Source: Theocolax elegans
Lineage: Eukaryota > Arthropoda > Insecta > Hymenoptera > Cerocephalidae
Direction of reading: 5' to 3'
Assembly: GCA_026168455.1 (NCBI GenBank)
Contig: CM047425.1
Span: 27,149,058-27,213,057, forward strand
DNA length: 64,000 nt
Part shown: positions 32,325 through 44,225 of the stretch, in pieces
Layout: every line of letters begins with the position of its first letter
Numbering within the stretch: the first letter of the stretch is position 1
Program-made: the position numbers and the translations under genes
Notes under the pieces: generated by a model
What the model saw: only the letters and a program-made list of their open reading frames with translations
The model's database searches: none
What the model was told of the DNA's origin: nothing

Positions 32325-35266
32325 CTAGTTAATAATACTTTTAGTTTTAACAATATCGAGATCTGGACAAATACAAGCGCAGCCTACGGATTTTCCACCA
32401 TCAATTTTACTACCGTCGGTAAAAATTTTGTACGATGCTGAGTTTTCAAAAAATAGTTGGAACTGTTCATTCGGATTTTTATTATTCTTAAGTTTATATC
32501 CTAATTCGGTATTGGTATGTATATTAATTTTCATAATTTCGTGCGTATAATTATATATACTAGGGTAGTAATCGTTGTCAATCAGGTGTTCAATACCTAT
32601 TACCCTTTTAATACAATCATTAAGTATATTAATTTTTTTGCTACGATCGGAAATGATGTGCGCTGTATATTTTTTAATCGCATCACGAGCTACTGAGTTT
32701 TCTACGCTAAATGTTTTGAGTAAATAATTTTTACACAGGACTTTAGTTCTATGTTGTAATAGCATTAACTTTGATTCGTCTAAAAGGATGTTAGTAGGGG
32801 TGCTCATCCGTTCACCTAAAGCAATCCTTATGGCAGAAAATTGAATTTTTTCTAATCTGTCTTTTAGATTTTTTTGTGTAGGTAAATAAATAAATGATCC
32901 ATAATCGATTATTGTTCGAACATAGCTTTTATAGAACTTAATGAGTGTATCGGGATGTGCTCCCCAGCGTATTCCTCTCAGAAATTTAAGTATATTAAGT
33001 GCTCTCATAGTTTTTTCGTGAACGTAATTAATATGTTTTTTAAAAGATAAATTATAATCAAAATATATGCCTAAGAATTTAACATGTTCTATTGATATTA
33101 CTCTTCTATCTATAATAGGTATCTCAGATTCTCCTGGATGAATACCAGATCTATTAAAATGTACAAAATTTGTTTTTTCAGGAGATACGTCTAATCCTAT
33201 TGAGTAGAATCTTTTGACAATTTTATTCAGAGTACTTTCTAACATGATTTTAGTTCTCTCTGGGTCGTCAGCAATATAGTAAATGACCACATCATCAGCG
33301 AATTGTAAAATTTTAATGTCTTCTTCCAAATCACCAAAAATTTATGAAACATACAATATGTACAATAAAGGGCTTAATACACCTCCTTGTGGAACACCTT
33401 TATAGCAATGTTTTGGAGTAGTTTCATTAATTTCTGTGTATATAAGCCTATGATATGTCAAGAATTTAACAAATTTCAATATCTTAGTAGAATAGCCCAT
33501 TTTTGCTAATAAATTAATTAATATATGGCTGTGTATTTCATTAAACGCATTGCTAACGTCGAGAAAAACGGATAATACATGTTTATTTTTTTTAAGGATA
33601 TATCTAGATCTAATTTGAATGTAACAAGATTGTCAGCGCAGGACAAGCCTTTTCGAAATCCTGTTTGGCTGTTCGGAAGTAAGTTTTGGTTTTCCGCCCA
33701 CCAGCGCATTCTGTATGACACCATTAGTTCAAATATTTTACAAATACATGATGTAAGCGCTAGTGGTCGGAGACCTTTACCATTTGGTTTCTCGACAAAG
33801 TGAATATACGTAATATACCAGCTATTAGGATACACGTCATTCGAAAATAATTCGTTTAAAATATCTAACAATAATAATTGAAATTTGGCCTTCAAATTAT
33901 GTATTATTTGGTAATTTATTCCATCCTTACCAGGGGCAGACTTGTTCCCTCTTGATTTCAACGCAGTTGTAAATTCAGTATAACTAAAATGTTAGTCAAA
34001 AAAGGGATTATCATTACTATTAGTAGGTATTTTTAGAGGATCAGTTGGTACCCATGCGGGGCAAATGTTATTGAGCTCTTTTTCAATGCTATCATTTTTT
34101 AGAGTGTAATTATCACGGCTATTAGTATTAATTTTTGTCCATTTATTTTTTAACAATTTTGAAATGTTCCAAGTATGTTTTATATTAGTGTTGAAATTAA
34201 CTGTTTCGGCGAAATTGCGGTATGTTTCAATTTTTTTATTTTCAAAAGTTCTTTTGGCTAAAGCTCTCAGTCTTTTGTATTCAATTATATCATTAATGTT
34301 ATTGGTAATTCTGTTGCAATCCTCATCCCACCAAGAAACAGGATTTCTATATTTTTTTTTATTTACCGCCTTTCTTTTAGGGGTATTCTTTTCAACGGCT
34401 AGTTTTATTGTTTTTATATAGAATTCGTATTTTTCAGTGGGAGTAAGTTTGTCATAATCGTTATTGCAAAAATTTTTATACTCAGCATCGAGTGTTTCGT
34501 TAACAGAATCCCAATTAGTCCTTAGTGTTTGTATTTTAAAGGTTTTTTTAATATATATATATTTGTCCGAATCAATATCTATGTAAATAGGATAATGATC
34601 TGAACCATGTGAATCATTTGATACTTTAACCTTCATTAAATGAGCTATATTAACGGTAGAAAATACCAAATCTATATTAGATTTATAGTTCGTAAGTAAA
34701 TTAATATGCGTGTGTGTATCTGAATTATGCAGATATAAATTTAATTTTTCAATTTGATCAAATAATCTATCGCCGTTTGCGTCAGTGCTAGAGCAGTTCC
34801 AACCTACATTATGCGAATTAAAATCGCCCAGATATATGCATCTCTGTTTTATTTTTATATTGCTCATTAATGTATCCCATTCACTAGCTGTTAAAGTGGT
34901 ATTCGGAGGTTTATAGCATGCAAGAATGGCTATTGGTTCTTTAATATTATTAATTTCAATACCACATAATTCGGTTTCGTGATTATCATTTGTTAAGTTT
35001 TTTATTTCTGAATAGAACAAGGTTTTTCTTATTAAAAAAACTATTCCTCCGCCAGTAGTATATACCCTATCTTTTCGAAATGTATTAAAGCTACTAAATA
35101 AGAATTTATCTTTGTTTTGAAGCCATGACTCGACGCAAACTAATATATCTATATCTTGTATAATTCTCGAAATTTCCTCTTTTTTATTTCGTACGCTTCG
35201 AGGATTCCAGTACATTACCCGCAACTTAGTTGTAATCGTATTATTGGAACTATTAGAATTGTTCAT
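32325..35266 (-). pseudogene. LINE A ORF2: AP endonuclease, reverse transcriptase, partial RNase H
   Basis: Endonuclease from 35266 (RVMYWNPRSVRNKKEE, LGDFNSHNVGW, SNDSHGSDHYPI). An in-frame TAA lies at 33992-33994, after which the same frame continues with the RT entry KSAPGKDGINYQII. A frameshift near 33575 leads into VFLDVSNAFNE and GVPQGGVLSPLLYILY, and another stop lies at about 33341. The catalytic FADD is near the start of the last ORF (33300). The frame ends with FTDGSKIDGG, the first RNase H motif, and stops shortly after. Confidence 0.88.
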
Positions 35267-35339
35267 TTATATTATAATAATATTAATAATAAATTAAAGT
35301 TACACAACTTATATTCAATATTTGTAGAGTGCTCTATAT

Positions 35340-36835
35340 TTAATCCTCTTGACTTTCAGCATTTGCAGAATCGTCCGTGTCTAGATCCATAGTAGTGGTA
35401 TCTTGGTACAGTAATCCATTTATTATTCTTGTAACTCCACTTTTAATATCTTTTCTTGTTAGGTGAGTGTATAATTCTTGTAGCATAATTGCCAGTGCAT
35501 TTTGATTATCCACGTACTTTGTTGATAAGTTTGTTATTTCAGAGTATTTGTAGTTATACGAGTCTGCTAGAAAAGTGAACAGTTCCTGATTATTAATTGG
35601 AAAAGTAGCAGATTTATCAGTAGGAATTTTCTCGAGTGCTGTATAGATTTGAGTTTGTAGATAGCTGGGTGGTTCCTTATCATGTTTCAGTTTTTTCTTT
35701 TTTGTGTCTCTGTTTTTTGTCTTATCGTTAGTTGTTTGATTTTTTTTTTGCTATTACTACTTTCGTTGGATTGAGAGCTAGTACTGGCAGGGGCTTGTCT
35801 TTTACCATTTTTGAGACACTCTTCAGAGGTAGGATGCTTAAATAGGGGTGTACCATTAAAATTTAGCGACTGTTGTGTTATATTCTCCATGTTTCTTTCC
35901 GTATTAGTGACCTCTTCAATATTGTTGTCTATTTCCTTGTAAGGATTGATATCTGTATTACTGTCATTATTCATTGAAGCAAAGTCAGTATCAGTATTAT
36001 CGTTATTCGTAGAGTTGATATTTAATTGTGTATCTTCTGTGTTGATATCTTGAGTATCGTTCGTCTTCTGACAATATCTGGCAGTATGACCCTCCTGTTT
36101 ACAAATAAAGCATGTGATTTTATCTGCGGTTACGTAAATATGGTGTATCATATCGTCGAAATTTAGCGTGAATTCATTTGGTAATTTATTTACGTCCTCA
36201 GGGTCAATAAATAACTGTCGTCGAAAACTCAAAATTTGTGTAAATCCAGGCTCATCGCATCCAAGTCTAATAAAACTCATGTTTGATTTAGGTGTGATTC
36301 CCCTTTCAACTAATTTAGAAATGATTATATCATGCGGAATGCTAATATGTACATTGGAAAATATCACTCTTCTTGATTTTAGAACAAATGGCCTTATTTT
36401 TAATAAATTTCCTTCTACCACAATCTCGTTATTACCTTCTTTAGTAAGCTCATCAACTAATTTTTCGCTATTTAGGTAACAGCAGAAACGATTTTGAGAA
36501 ATCTTAGAAGCTGCTAAAATGTTCGTTGGATCGGTTTTTGTAGCTATTGCTTTTAAATAAACTTTCACTTCTAAACCTTCAATGGTGTCAATAATTATTG
36601 CTTGGCTTTTCTTTGGAAAAAGGCTATTAGTTACTATTTTTGAAAACGAAGGCATGTTATTTGTTGAACTTTGTATATTGTTTATAGCACTATAACTTTG
36701 TGAACTTTGTAATATTTGCGAACTTTGTGGATTTAGTGTACTTTGTAAATTTGACTTTGAAGTATTTTTTAATCCGTTATTATACATTTTTGTATTGAGA
36801 AAACTTTTTCTTAATTTTCGCCAAACACTGATCAC
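35340..36835 (-). pseudogene. LINE A ORF1: nucleic-acid-binding protein with CCHC knuckle, frameshifted tail
   Basis: Starts at 36835; 382 codons stay open to 35687. A CCHC zinc knuckle CFICKQEGHTARYC lies near residue 245. The preceding ~170 residues (VYLKAIATKTDPTNILAASK) look like the RRM-like region of LINE ORF1s. After the apparent stop, another frame stays open for about 115 codons to a TAA near 35340, with plausible protein text (ATFPINNQELFTFLADSYNY and MDLDTDDSANAES). The natural ORF1 was therefore about 500 aa and has a shift near 35690-35755, where there are long T/A runs. Confidence 0.8.
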
Positions 36836-36899
36836 CGATCAAAGATCACTAACCACGACGCAAGACGCACGACGCGGCAATCAGCCGCGCCGTAATCAA

Positions 36900-37760
36900 C
36901 TATGTATACAAATAAGAGTAGCTAGAGAACACGTCTGCCTCTCGCGACTGCTCGAACCGTACTGAAATCTTCGTTTATTTATTTAACAATGGAAACGTGG
37001 GATAATATCATATCTAGAATAAGAGAGTGCTCTAATGTAAATATTTTTAAAATGTATTATAAAAATTTCTCCATGAGGATGGATAGCGACTTATCCGATT
37101 TTATGTTCAATGCTTGCGACGTAGATTATTTTAATTTTAATTTAGCGTGAATTATTATTTTACATATGTATTATCGGTTATATTAATTCTTCCTTAGTTG
37201 TCTAATTAATTTTATATGATTAGAGCCATCCGGTTGTATCAACTTTGGCGCAAAAAAATATAGTTATCAATCGATCTCTCATTGTCTCTCTCTCTCTCTC
37301 TCCCTCTCTCTACCTCTAATTCTCTCTATCACCTGGATATATAAGCTTAAGTTTAATCAGCATTGCTGTGTTATTTCATCTGTCATTTCTTCTGTATTTC
37401 ATTGCGTCATTATACGTAATTTTTGTTACTATTTATTTATTTATTCATTGTATTCATTATATATATTCTTTTTTATTTTATATTGCGGTTGATATGCGAA
37501 CGCTAACTATTTTGTTATTTAACTATTTTGTTATTTATTTTTAAGGTTTAATTTATTAATCTATTAATCAATTGAACATATATTTTATTTTGTTATTTTA
37601 ATTCTTTACTCTGTCATGGTTTTTATTTTATATTTTTGTTATGCAATTTTATATTATTATCTAGTTTTAAAAAAGTTTTAATCTATGTATCAGTTCGCTT
37701 TAGTGCCAATGGGGTTTCTACCCCATAATTGGCCCAATAAATACATCAATCAATCAATCT
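36900..37760 (+). mobile_element. 3' part of a LINE or SINE on the plus strand
   Basis: The right end has the hairpin TGGGGTTTCTACCCCA, then TTGGCCCAATAAATACATC and a CAAT-repeat tail, the style of insect non-LTR 3' tails. An internal CT microsatellite lies at 37281-37312. The left limit is uncertain; it abuts the divergently oriented LINE A. Confidence 0.45.
36989..37150 (+). CDS. small ORF, unrecognised (53 aa)
   Basis: ATG 36989 to TGA 37150 encodes METWDNIISRIRECSNVN and then FKMYYKNFSMRMDSDLSDFM. It is not recognised, but its composition is more protein-like than the spacer. It lies at the head of the element ending at 37760 and could be a non-LTR remnant reading frame. Low confidence. 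Confidence 0.2.
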   Translation: METWDNIISRIRECSNVNIFKMYYKNFSMRMDSDLSDFMFNACDVDYFNFNLA

Positions 37761-38677
37761 CTCTCTCTCTCTCTCTCTATCTCTCATTCTCTCTCTCATT
37801 CTCTCACTCTCTAAACCTCTCCCTCACGCTCCCTCACAAACCCTCATTCATATTCACTCTCTCCCTCTTACAGTCCCTCATTCTTACTCACTCATACTCT
37901 CGCACTCCCTCACTCTCCCTCATTCTTACTCGCTCTCACTCTCGCACTATATGACTCTCTCCCTCTCACAGTCCCTCATTCTTACTCACTGTCACTCTCG
38001 CAATCCCTCACTCCCTCTCATTCTTACACGCTCTCACTCTCGCACTATATCACTCTCTCCCTCATTCCCTCTCTCTCTCTGCCTCTCCCTCCCGCTCTCT
38101 CTCTCTCTCTCTGTCTGCCTCTCCCTTCCTCTCTCTCTGTCATTCTCTCTATCTCTCATTCTCTCTCTCTATCTATCATTCTCTCTATCTCTCATTCTCT
38201 CTCTCTATCTATCATTCTCTCTATCTCTCATTGTCTCTCTCATTCTCTCACTCTCTCCTTCACACTCCCTCACAATCCCTTATTCATATACACTCTCTCC
38301 CTCTCATATTCCCTCATTCTTACTCACTGTCACTCTCGCACTCCCTCACTCTCTCTCATTCTCTCTCACTCTCTACCTCTCATTCTCTCTCACTCTATAC
38401 CTCTCATTCTCTCTTTCTCTCTCTCACTCTCTACCTCTCATTCTCTCTCTTTCTCTCACTCTCTACCTCTCATTCTCTTTCTTTCTCTCTACCTCTCATT
38501 CTCTCTCTCTCTAATTATCAATCTTTCTCTCACTCTCTCTCTCTCTATCAATTTCTGTCTCTCTCTCTCTATAACTCTCAATCTTTCTCTCACTCTCTCT
38601 CTCTATTTCTGTTTCTCTCTCATTCTATCTCTCTCTATTTCTCTCTCTCTCTCTCTCTCTCTCCCTCTCTCTCTCTT

Positions 38678-38710
<33 letters not shown>

Positions 38711-38714
38711 TTCA

Positions 38715-38764
<50 letters not shown>

Positions 38765-39165
38765 TTTTCTCTCTCTCTCTCTTTCTCTATCTCTCTCCCT
38801 CACTCTCCCTCTCTCTTCCTCACACTCCCTCATTCTTCCTTACTCTCTCCCTCTCACAGTCCCTCATTATTACTCACTCTCACTCTCGCACTCCCTCTCT
38901 ATCTCGCACTCTATCACTTACTCTCTCTCTCTCGCACTCTATCACTCACTCTCCCTCTCTCTCTCTCATCCTCGCTCTCGCTCTCTACCTCCATTCACTC
39001 TTTCTTCTTCTCTCTTTCGTTCTCTCTATCTTTCATCCACTCTCTCTTATTCTCTCTCTCTTTCTCTCTCTCTCTCCCTCTCTCTATCTCTCATTCTCTC
39101 TCTCTCTATCTGTTTTCCTATCTCTTCCTCTCACTGTCTCTCTCGCTCTGACTCATTCTCTCTGA
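37744..39165. repeat. 1.4-kb CT-rich microsatellite/minisatellite array
   Basis: Nearly pure CT/TC sequence with irregular larger units such as TCACTCTCGCACTCCCTCA and CTCATTCTCTCT. ORFs of 187 and 306 aa rich in Ser/Leu/His, and the Arg/Glu ORF opposite, are translations of this repeat. It joins a LINE tail on the left to the broken end of LINE B on the right. Confidence 0.95.
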
Positions 39166-39214
39166 CGCTAAGATGATGTTTGTCGGACGGACGGGCGGAC
39201 GGAGAATAACAGAA

Positions 39215-40554
39215 TGAGACAAAGCGATTTCGTGGAAATTAAATCCCCTTTCATCAGCACTCTGGATGATCAACCGACGCTCCGCAGAATCCTCCACAGA
39301 AGAGACCGACACACCCGCAAAGTGCCTATTCAAATCCTTCAATGAGAAACCACTCAACTCCTCCTGTTTCCCAGGAAGAAGTCCTAGGTTGCGCAGTTCC
39401 TTCCAGATATTGTGGTTTAAGAGAGCATCAAAAATTCTATTATGATAAAAAACTCTTTTTTAGTCTCAGTCATTTCGTCAACATTTTTTCTTAGCGTCAG
39501 AAATTCGTCATATAGTCTAATGTCTCCGGTGCGTGTATAACGTCTGAAAAGTGCATTGCATGTACGCTGGAGTTGGTATAACTCTGCATCCATGTAAGCT
39601 GGCTTTAGATTCGATGGTTTCAGTGTTTTTATCGGAGCAAGTTCATCAATTGCCTTAGTGAGATTACCGCAGAGACACTCCAGCGCATGCTCAACAGTAA
39701 AGTCTGTATCGTTAAAGGGCGACCAATCACAAAGTTGCAGCACTTCCATAAGCTGCTTCTCAGAGATTTTCTTAAAATCTCTGTAGACTATATTTTTAGG
39801 AGTTGAACTTAAAATCCTGTTATAAGCAATTGTAACAGAAATAATGTTATGCCCATTGTGAAAGGTCGCTGGTACATTGTCTGAGTCGATAATGGTATCG
39901 TTATCGTTCAACAGAATTACGTCCAACCATGTGCGCGATGTTGGCGTGAAATGTGTGGGTCCATGCTGGACCAATTGTAGAGAAAGCTCTGCAATAAGAT
40001 TACGCACGAATTTTGCATCATCACGATCCCTCAAAAATCAGCATTAAGATCTCCCATAATAACTTTGCTACTGTAATCAAGACAATATAAAAGTATCTAA
40101 GAAAACACTATCTTTAGTAAAAGCGACCTTTGGAGGGCGGTATATCACAGCTACAAGTAAAGGTGGAGCATCCCGGTCCTGAATTTTGCAAAAAATAAAC
40201 TCGGGTATACCAGGCTTACCGATTTGCTCCGTTTTTGATGATGCTAAAATTTTACATTTCAAACCATCTCTTAAATATAATGCCACTGCGCCACCCAACA
40301 TTTCTATCCTGTCTGACTACTGAGTAACCTTTAATCTTGATGATATGATCCTCCACTTTAGAGTCCAGCTTGGACTCAGCAACACCAAAGAAATCAAAGG
40401 AGGGATAATCATATAGAAACTGACGAGTCTGCCCAATGTGAGCCCTAAGAGAGTTAACATTGAGAAAACCCGCCCTCAACCTTCCATTTCCTATCAATTT
40501 TATTATTATTTTCATTAGTGGAAGCAGTGGTGGACTTCGCAGGGTTAATAGCAC
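39215..40554 (-). pseudogene. LINE B ORF2: endonuclease and linker only, RT missing
   Basis: Endonuclease start LRAGFLNVNSLRAHIGQT and DFFGVAESKLD, frame change near 40290-40310 into GGAVALYLRDGLKCKI and VAVIYRPPK. Breaks at about 40040-40080 lead into the segment 40034-39417 with PTHFTPTSRTWLDVIL and HNIISVTIAYN. Another shift near 39420 leads to SGFSLKDLNRHFAGVSVSS and ADERGFNFHEIALS. Homology ends at about 39215, just before the CT array; the whole RT domain is missing. Confidence 0.82.
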
Positions 40555-42229
40555 TGTCCAGATTTTTCATATTACTTTGCTGTTCACTGTTTGCTTGAAT
40601 ACTTTGCATATTGTTCTTACTTAACTTAGTGTTTTTATTTTTATTTTTATTTGACCTTTTATAAGGACTCACTGCCTCAATTGCATTTATCACCTCCGCA
40701 TGATGTGCACCACCACCTACACTAGGAATTACATTTTTATTTATAGAAACTAAATCACAATATATTGCTAGTTTCTTAAGGTCTTCCAAATTGTTAAACC
40801 TATGAGCTTGTCCTCCCTCACCAGCTTTAACAAAAAATTTACCCCTTCTGTGCCACACAAACTTGAAACTCAATTTCTTAGCAGATTGTTTTAAATTTTT
40901 AAATGTACGATATTTATTTTTATCTAAGTATTCATTAATATAAATCGTGGCACAAGGTAATGCAGAAATCCAATCGAAACGATTTTTGTCTAAGTTATTT
41001 GTACTAAAAGCCGTGAGTCTACTCTTATCTTTCAGAACTTTAGTATGAAGATCAGTACTGGAGAGTTGCACGAACAGAGCGGAGGCACCTCCTGTACCGT
41101 CTCTGACCCCTCCATGTGTGAACAAGTTAGCGGCAACTATGTTCTCACGCAGTAGAGAAGGTGAGACCTTGCCAAGAACTGCCATGGCATATTCTTCGCA
41201 AGTAATTCCTTCCGGTAAGTTACCAATATTGCTTGAAATAACCAATCCATCAGTTCTCGGCACGCCCCCACGATCCCCCACCACAGAAGAAGCACCTGTA
41301 GTGCATTTACGAATACAATTTACTGCTTCAATACTTTGTACAATGTCTGAGCCCGAGGTCTCAACCATTGTGAGGTCAGAGACGGTATTGGCCACTGTGG
41401 CGACACCCGAGTTAAACATGTCAATGTTTGAGTTAATCGCCTCAAGATCATCGTCTAATCTATTAAACAATATTGCATGCTTATCACTTATTTCTTGAGT
41501 AGTTTTTAAGTCTTCTAATAGTGCATTTTGTTCAGACACCCTCCCCTCCATTTCACGCAATGCCCCCGTAACAGTCATAAAATCACTCTGCAGTACCGGC
41601 AAAAGTCTGAGCCACTCCACTACTGAATCGAGTTTACTAGATACATCTGAGAGTAATTCCGAGCTACCCGCAGAGAACATTGTGGCTTTATTAATCTCGG
41701 GTTGAATCTCCACAGCGGCGCTACCATTATTATTAATAAGAAGAGCAGACGAACCCAAAGTTAAACTATGATTATTTTGCGCATCAGTTGATTTATTTTT
41801 CATTTCTTGGGATTGATACCCCTTAGTCATCACAGCTCCTTTCCTCTCGTTATTGGGCGCCTTGAACACGGCAACCCCGCCAGCAGAAACCTTTTTTCCT
41901 AACACGTGCTTTTGCCCGGGAGTTGAGCTGCGCAGCGGCTTACCAAGGTTGAGTGCGCTTGGTTTCTCTCCTTCGCTCGATTTTTTCTTGCATTCTATGC
42001 AAACAAATAATACTTTATTCGTATTTGCACTACCCGATTTTAAGTCGAGTTTGCAATTATTTGTTGTTGTTGCTAATTGCTTGTTGTTTGCAATTTCTAA
42101 ACATTTGCTATGGAAGTATCTATTGCAAACAGTGCATTGCGGCAGCGAGGATCTCGTACGAGGAAGTCCATTACACACACAGCACGCTTGTGTATCTTCT
42201 TGATGTAAATTAGTGCTTACTGGCTCCAT
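40454..42229 (-). CDS. LINE B ORF1: PHD finger, coiled coil and FP-like domain (591 aa), intact
   Basis: The N terminus has a PHD-type zinc finger (CCVCNGLPRTRSSLPQCTVC, CNRYFHSKC, then CIECKKK; residues about 15-80). The middle (about 195-300) is predicted coiled coil (MEGRVSEQNALLEDLKTTQE). Residues about 380-490 read like the baculovirus-FP-type C-terminal domain of LINE ORF1s (KLSFKFVWHRRGKFFVKA). A low-complexity Asn/Lys tail follows. PHD plus FP-like domains are typical of CR1-like or related LINE ORF1 proteins that bind RNA. It overlaps the ORF2 start by about 100 nt. It has no stops, unlike ORF2. Confidence 0.8.
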   Translation of the reverse strand: MEPVSTNLHQEDTQACCVCNGLPRTRSSLPQCTVCNRYFHSKCLEIANNKQLATTTNNCKLDLKSGSANTNKVLFVCIECKKKSSEGEKPSALNLGKPLRSSTPGQKHVLGKKVSAGGVAVFKAPNNERKGAVMTKGYQSQEMKNKSTDAQNNHSLTLGSSALLINNNGSAAVEIQPEINKATMFSAGSSELLSDVSSKLDSVVEWLRLLPVLQSDFMTVTGALREMEGRVSEQNALLEDLKTTQEISDKHAILFNRLDDDLEAINSNIDMFNSGVATVANTVSDLTMVETSGSDIVQSIEAVNCIRKCTTGASSVVGDRGGVPRTDGLVISSNIGNLPEGITCEEYAMAVLGKVSPSLLRENIVAANLFTHGGVRDGTGGASALFVQLSSTDLHTKVLKDKSRLTAFSTNNLDKNRFDWISALPCATIYINEYLDKNKYRTFKNLKQSAKKLSFKFVWHRRGKFFVKAGEGGQAHRFNNLEDLKKLAIYCDLVSINKNVIPSVGGGAHHAEVINAIEAVSPYKRSNKNKNKNTKLSKNNMQSIQANSEQQSNMKNLDSAINPAKSTTASTNENNNKIDRKWKVEGGFSQC

Positions 42230-42690
42230 CTAGCGGACAAAATTGAAACTCGGTGTCGAGACGGTGTGTCGAGCGCTAACGTCTTGTCTCGGAGAGAGAG
42301 AGATAGAGAGAGAAAATAATCCAAGCGCACTAACCTCCAAATTAAAGTTGACTAGAATTGCGGCCAAATCAGCAACAAGCCTCACGAAAATTCCAAAAAA
42401 TTCATATCGTCGTGAAGCTTGCATTAGGGCGCTTGCAAGTAACTGTAACAAAAATGGCCAGTGGGCCAAAGTGCGGCAGTAAAAGAACGAAAAGCCGAGC
42501 GTCAACGGGTACGCGGTATCAATACTCACATGGCGAGAGAGAGAGGGATATGATAGATGTAGAGAAAGAGAGAGAGAGAATAAGAAACAGTGAATGGGAG
42601 ATAGAGAGCGAGAGCGAGAATGAGAGAGATAGTGATAGAGTGCGAGAGTGGGAGCGAGTAAGATAAAGAGAGTGTATTAGAAAGATAACC
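42230..42690 (-). other. LINE B 5' region and GA-rich microsatellite
   Basis: Upstream of LINE B ORF1. Contains GA runs at 42292-42318 and 42530-42670. The 5' end of the LINE cannot be placed exactly. Confidence 0.4.
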
Positions 42691-42835
42691 AAATATAATT
42701 AATATTTTTTTTATTAAATAAACAATATAAATATTTTTGGCAATTTTCCTTTATGAATAAATTAATATTATTATGAATATATAATATTTATCAGTAAATA
42801 ATAAATATAAATAATTTTTATAATTTGTCAATTTA

Positions 42836-44225
42836 TAAAAAAACCCATTGCTACTTTCTTCAGTCAATCGACAGATATGTAAATCGAGTTAATCCCCCAG
42901 AAAAATGATTTCTAGCCTTACACACCAACGAATATAGCCTACGCTGCCGGCTAACTCGACGTCTCGACGCGGGAGCCGGCCGCCTAGGCCTCCGGCTGAC
43001 AATTTTTCACTCCTTTGAACGTCCTTGATTTTTGTTTGTCAATTTACGAGTTAATCTAAAGCCTATGAATGTGTGCTGATGCAGAAACAATAAACATATA
43101 CAATTATTATTTTTATTAAATAAACAAGAGTAATATTATTTGTAATATTTCGCATTTTAAAACGGATTGGATAATTATTTTTTGTTTTCGTTTTTAAAAA
43201 TGTATCTAAAGTCTATAGATATCTGGTTTTGTGTTAAACAATAACCAAGTAATATAATAATTTTTTTTATTAAATAAACAATCCAAAGATTTTTGTCATT
43301 TTCGCTTTTTGAAATGCCTTTATTTATTCTTTATTTTTTTGTTTCAACTAATATAATTACTTGTTCAATTATGAATAAATAATATTTATCAGTAAATAAT
43401 AAATATATATAATATTTATAATTTGTCAATATATAGAAAAACCCATTCCTACTTTTTTAGTCAATCGACAGATATGTAAATCGAGTTAATCCCTCCCGAA
43501 AAAATGATTTCTAGTCTCACACACCGACGAATATAGCCTACGCGGCCGGCTAACTCGATGACTCGACGCGCGAGCCGGCGGCCTAGGGCTACAGCTGACT
43601 ATTTTACGTGTTTTCTGTATCGAGCAAACTTGGTAATCCTGCAACGGCACACGAGCCGCGAGAAGTTCGTCACTAGTTATCCGAAAATTGCGCATGCGCA
43701 TGCGCGTATGTATGCTGGTATAGCGAGTGAGAGAGAGAGAGAGAGATGGACGGAGATGGGTAGAGTGAGAGAGAGAGGGAAAGAGATGGGAACATGCAAG
43801 GCAACCGTGGCCTCTAAATAAAAATATTTTGGTTTTATATCGTCTTTGTTTTCCATTGTTTCCCCGATTAAATAAGCTAAGAATGTCGTCATTCTGCAAT
43901 GCATAAGTACGACTTTTATTATATGTCTTTTATTGATATAAGGCCGGTGTATGAATTATGGTATTTAACGCCATATTGCTACAACCATTTGCGCACGTGC
44001 TTCCACGCTAAGTATACAATACAAAGTACAGACTAAGCGCGTCGCGCACTCTAGCGGCGAAATTGGTACTAAGATAACTTTGTCAATAATATAAACTATT
44101 TATTTTTTGTCAATATTATGCAAAACGCAAATACAGAAGCACTAGATAATGGTGTAATATGTCTTTCTACAAAGTTCCAGATCAATACAACAAGGACACC
44201 CTAAAAAATTTCTGCACGGAAAAAT
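42836..44225. repeat. dispersed repeat, copy 1 (related to 53135-54175)
   Basis: Shares collinear blocks with 53.1-54.2 kb: AAAAACCCA near 42840 and 43437, CGGCCGGCT with GACAATTTTT, CTCTAAATAAAAATATTTTG (43812), and TACAACAAGGACACCCTAAA near its end. Inside, a ~200-bp segment is itself duplicated (42840-43040 and 43436-43640, about 600 bp apart). GC-rich islands sit in AT-rich DNA. Non-coding; the ORFs of 75-137 aa here are not conserved in the other copy. Confidence 0.65.

Larger units (their letters stand above)
32325..36835 (-). mobile_element. non-LTR retrotransposon A (RNase H-bearing LINE), minus strand
   Basis: ORF1 with a CCHC knuckle is followed by ORF2 with endonuclease, RT and the start of RNase H. 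RNase H places it in the I/LOA/R1 assemblage rather than CR1/Jockey without RNase H; the clade is not resolved. The 3' end is missing: the protein is cut inside RNase H, which is unusual because LINEs normally lose their 5' ends. The 5' end lies near 36.84-36.9 kb. Several stops and shifts show it is dead. Confidence 0.85.

Noticed and set aside
37685..39151. Long Ser/Leu/His-rich ORFs and the opposite Arg/Glu ORF
   Set aside because: They are translations of a CT/GA microsatellite; repeats of this kind are open in several frames by nature.
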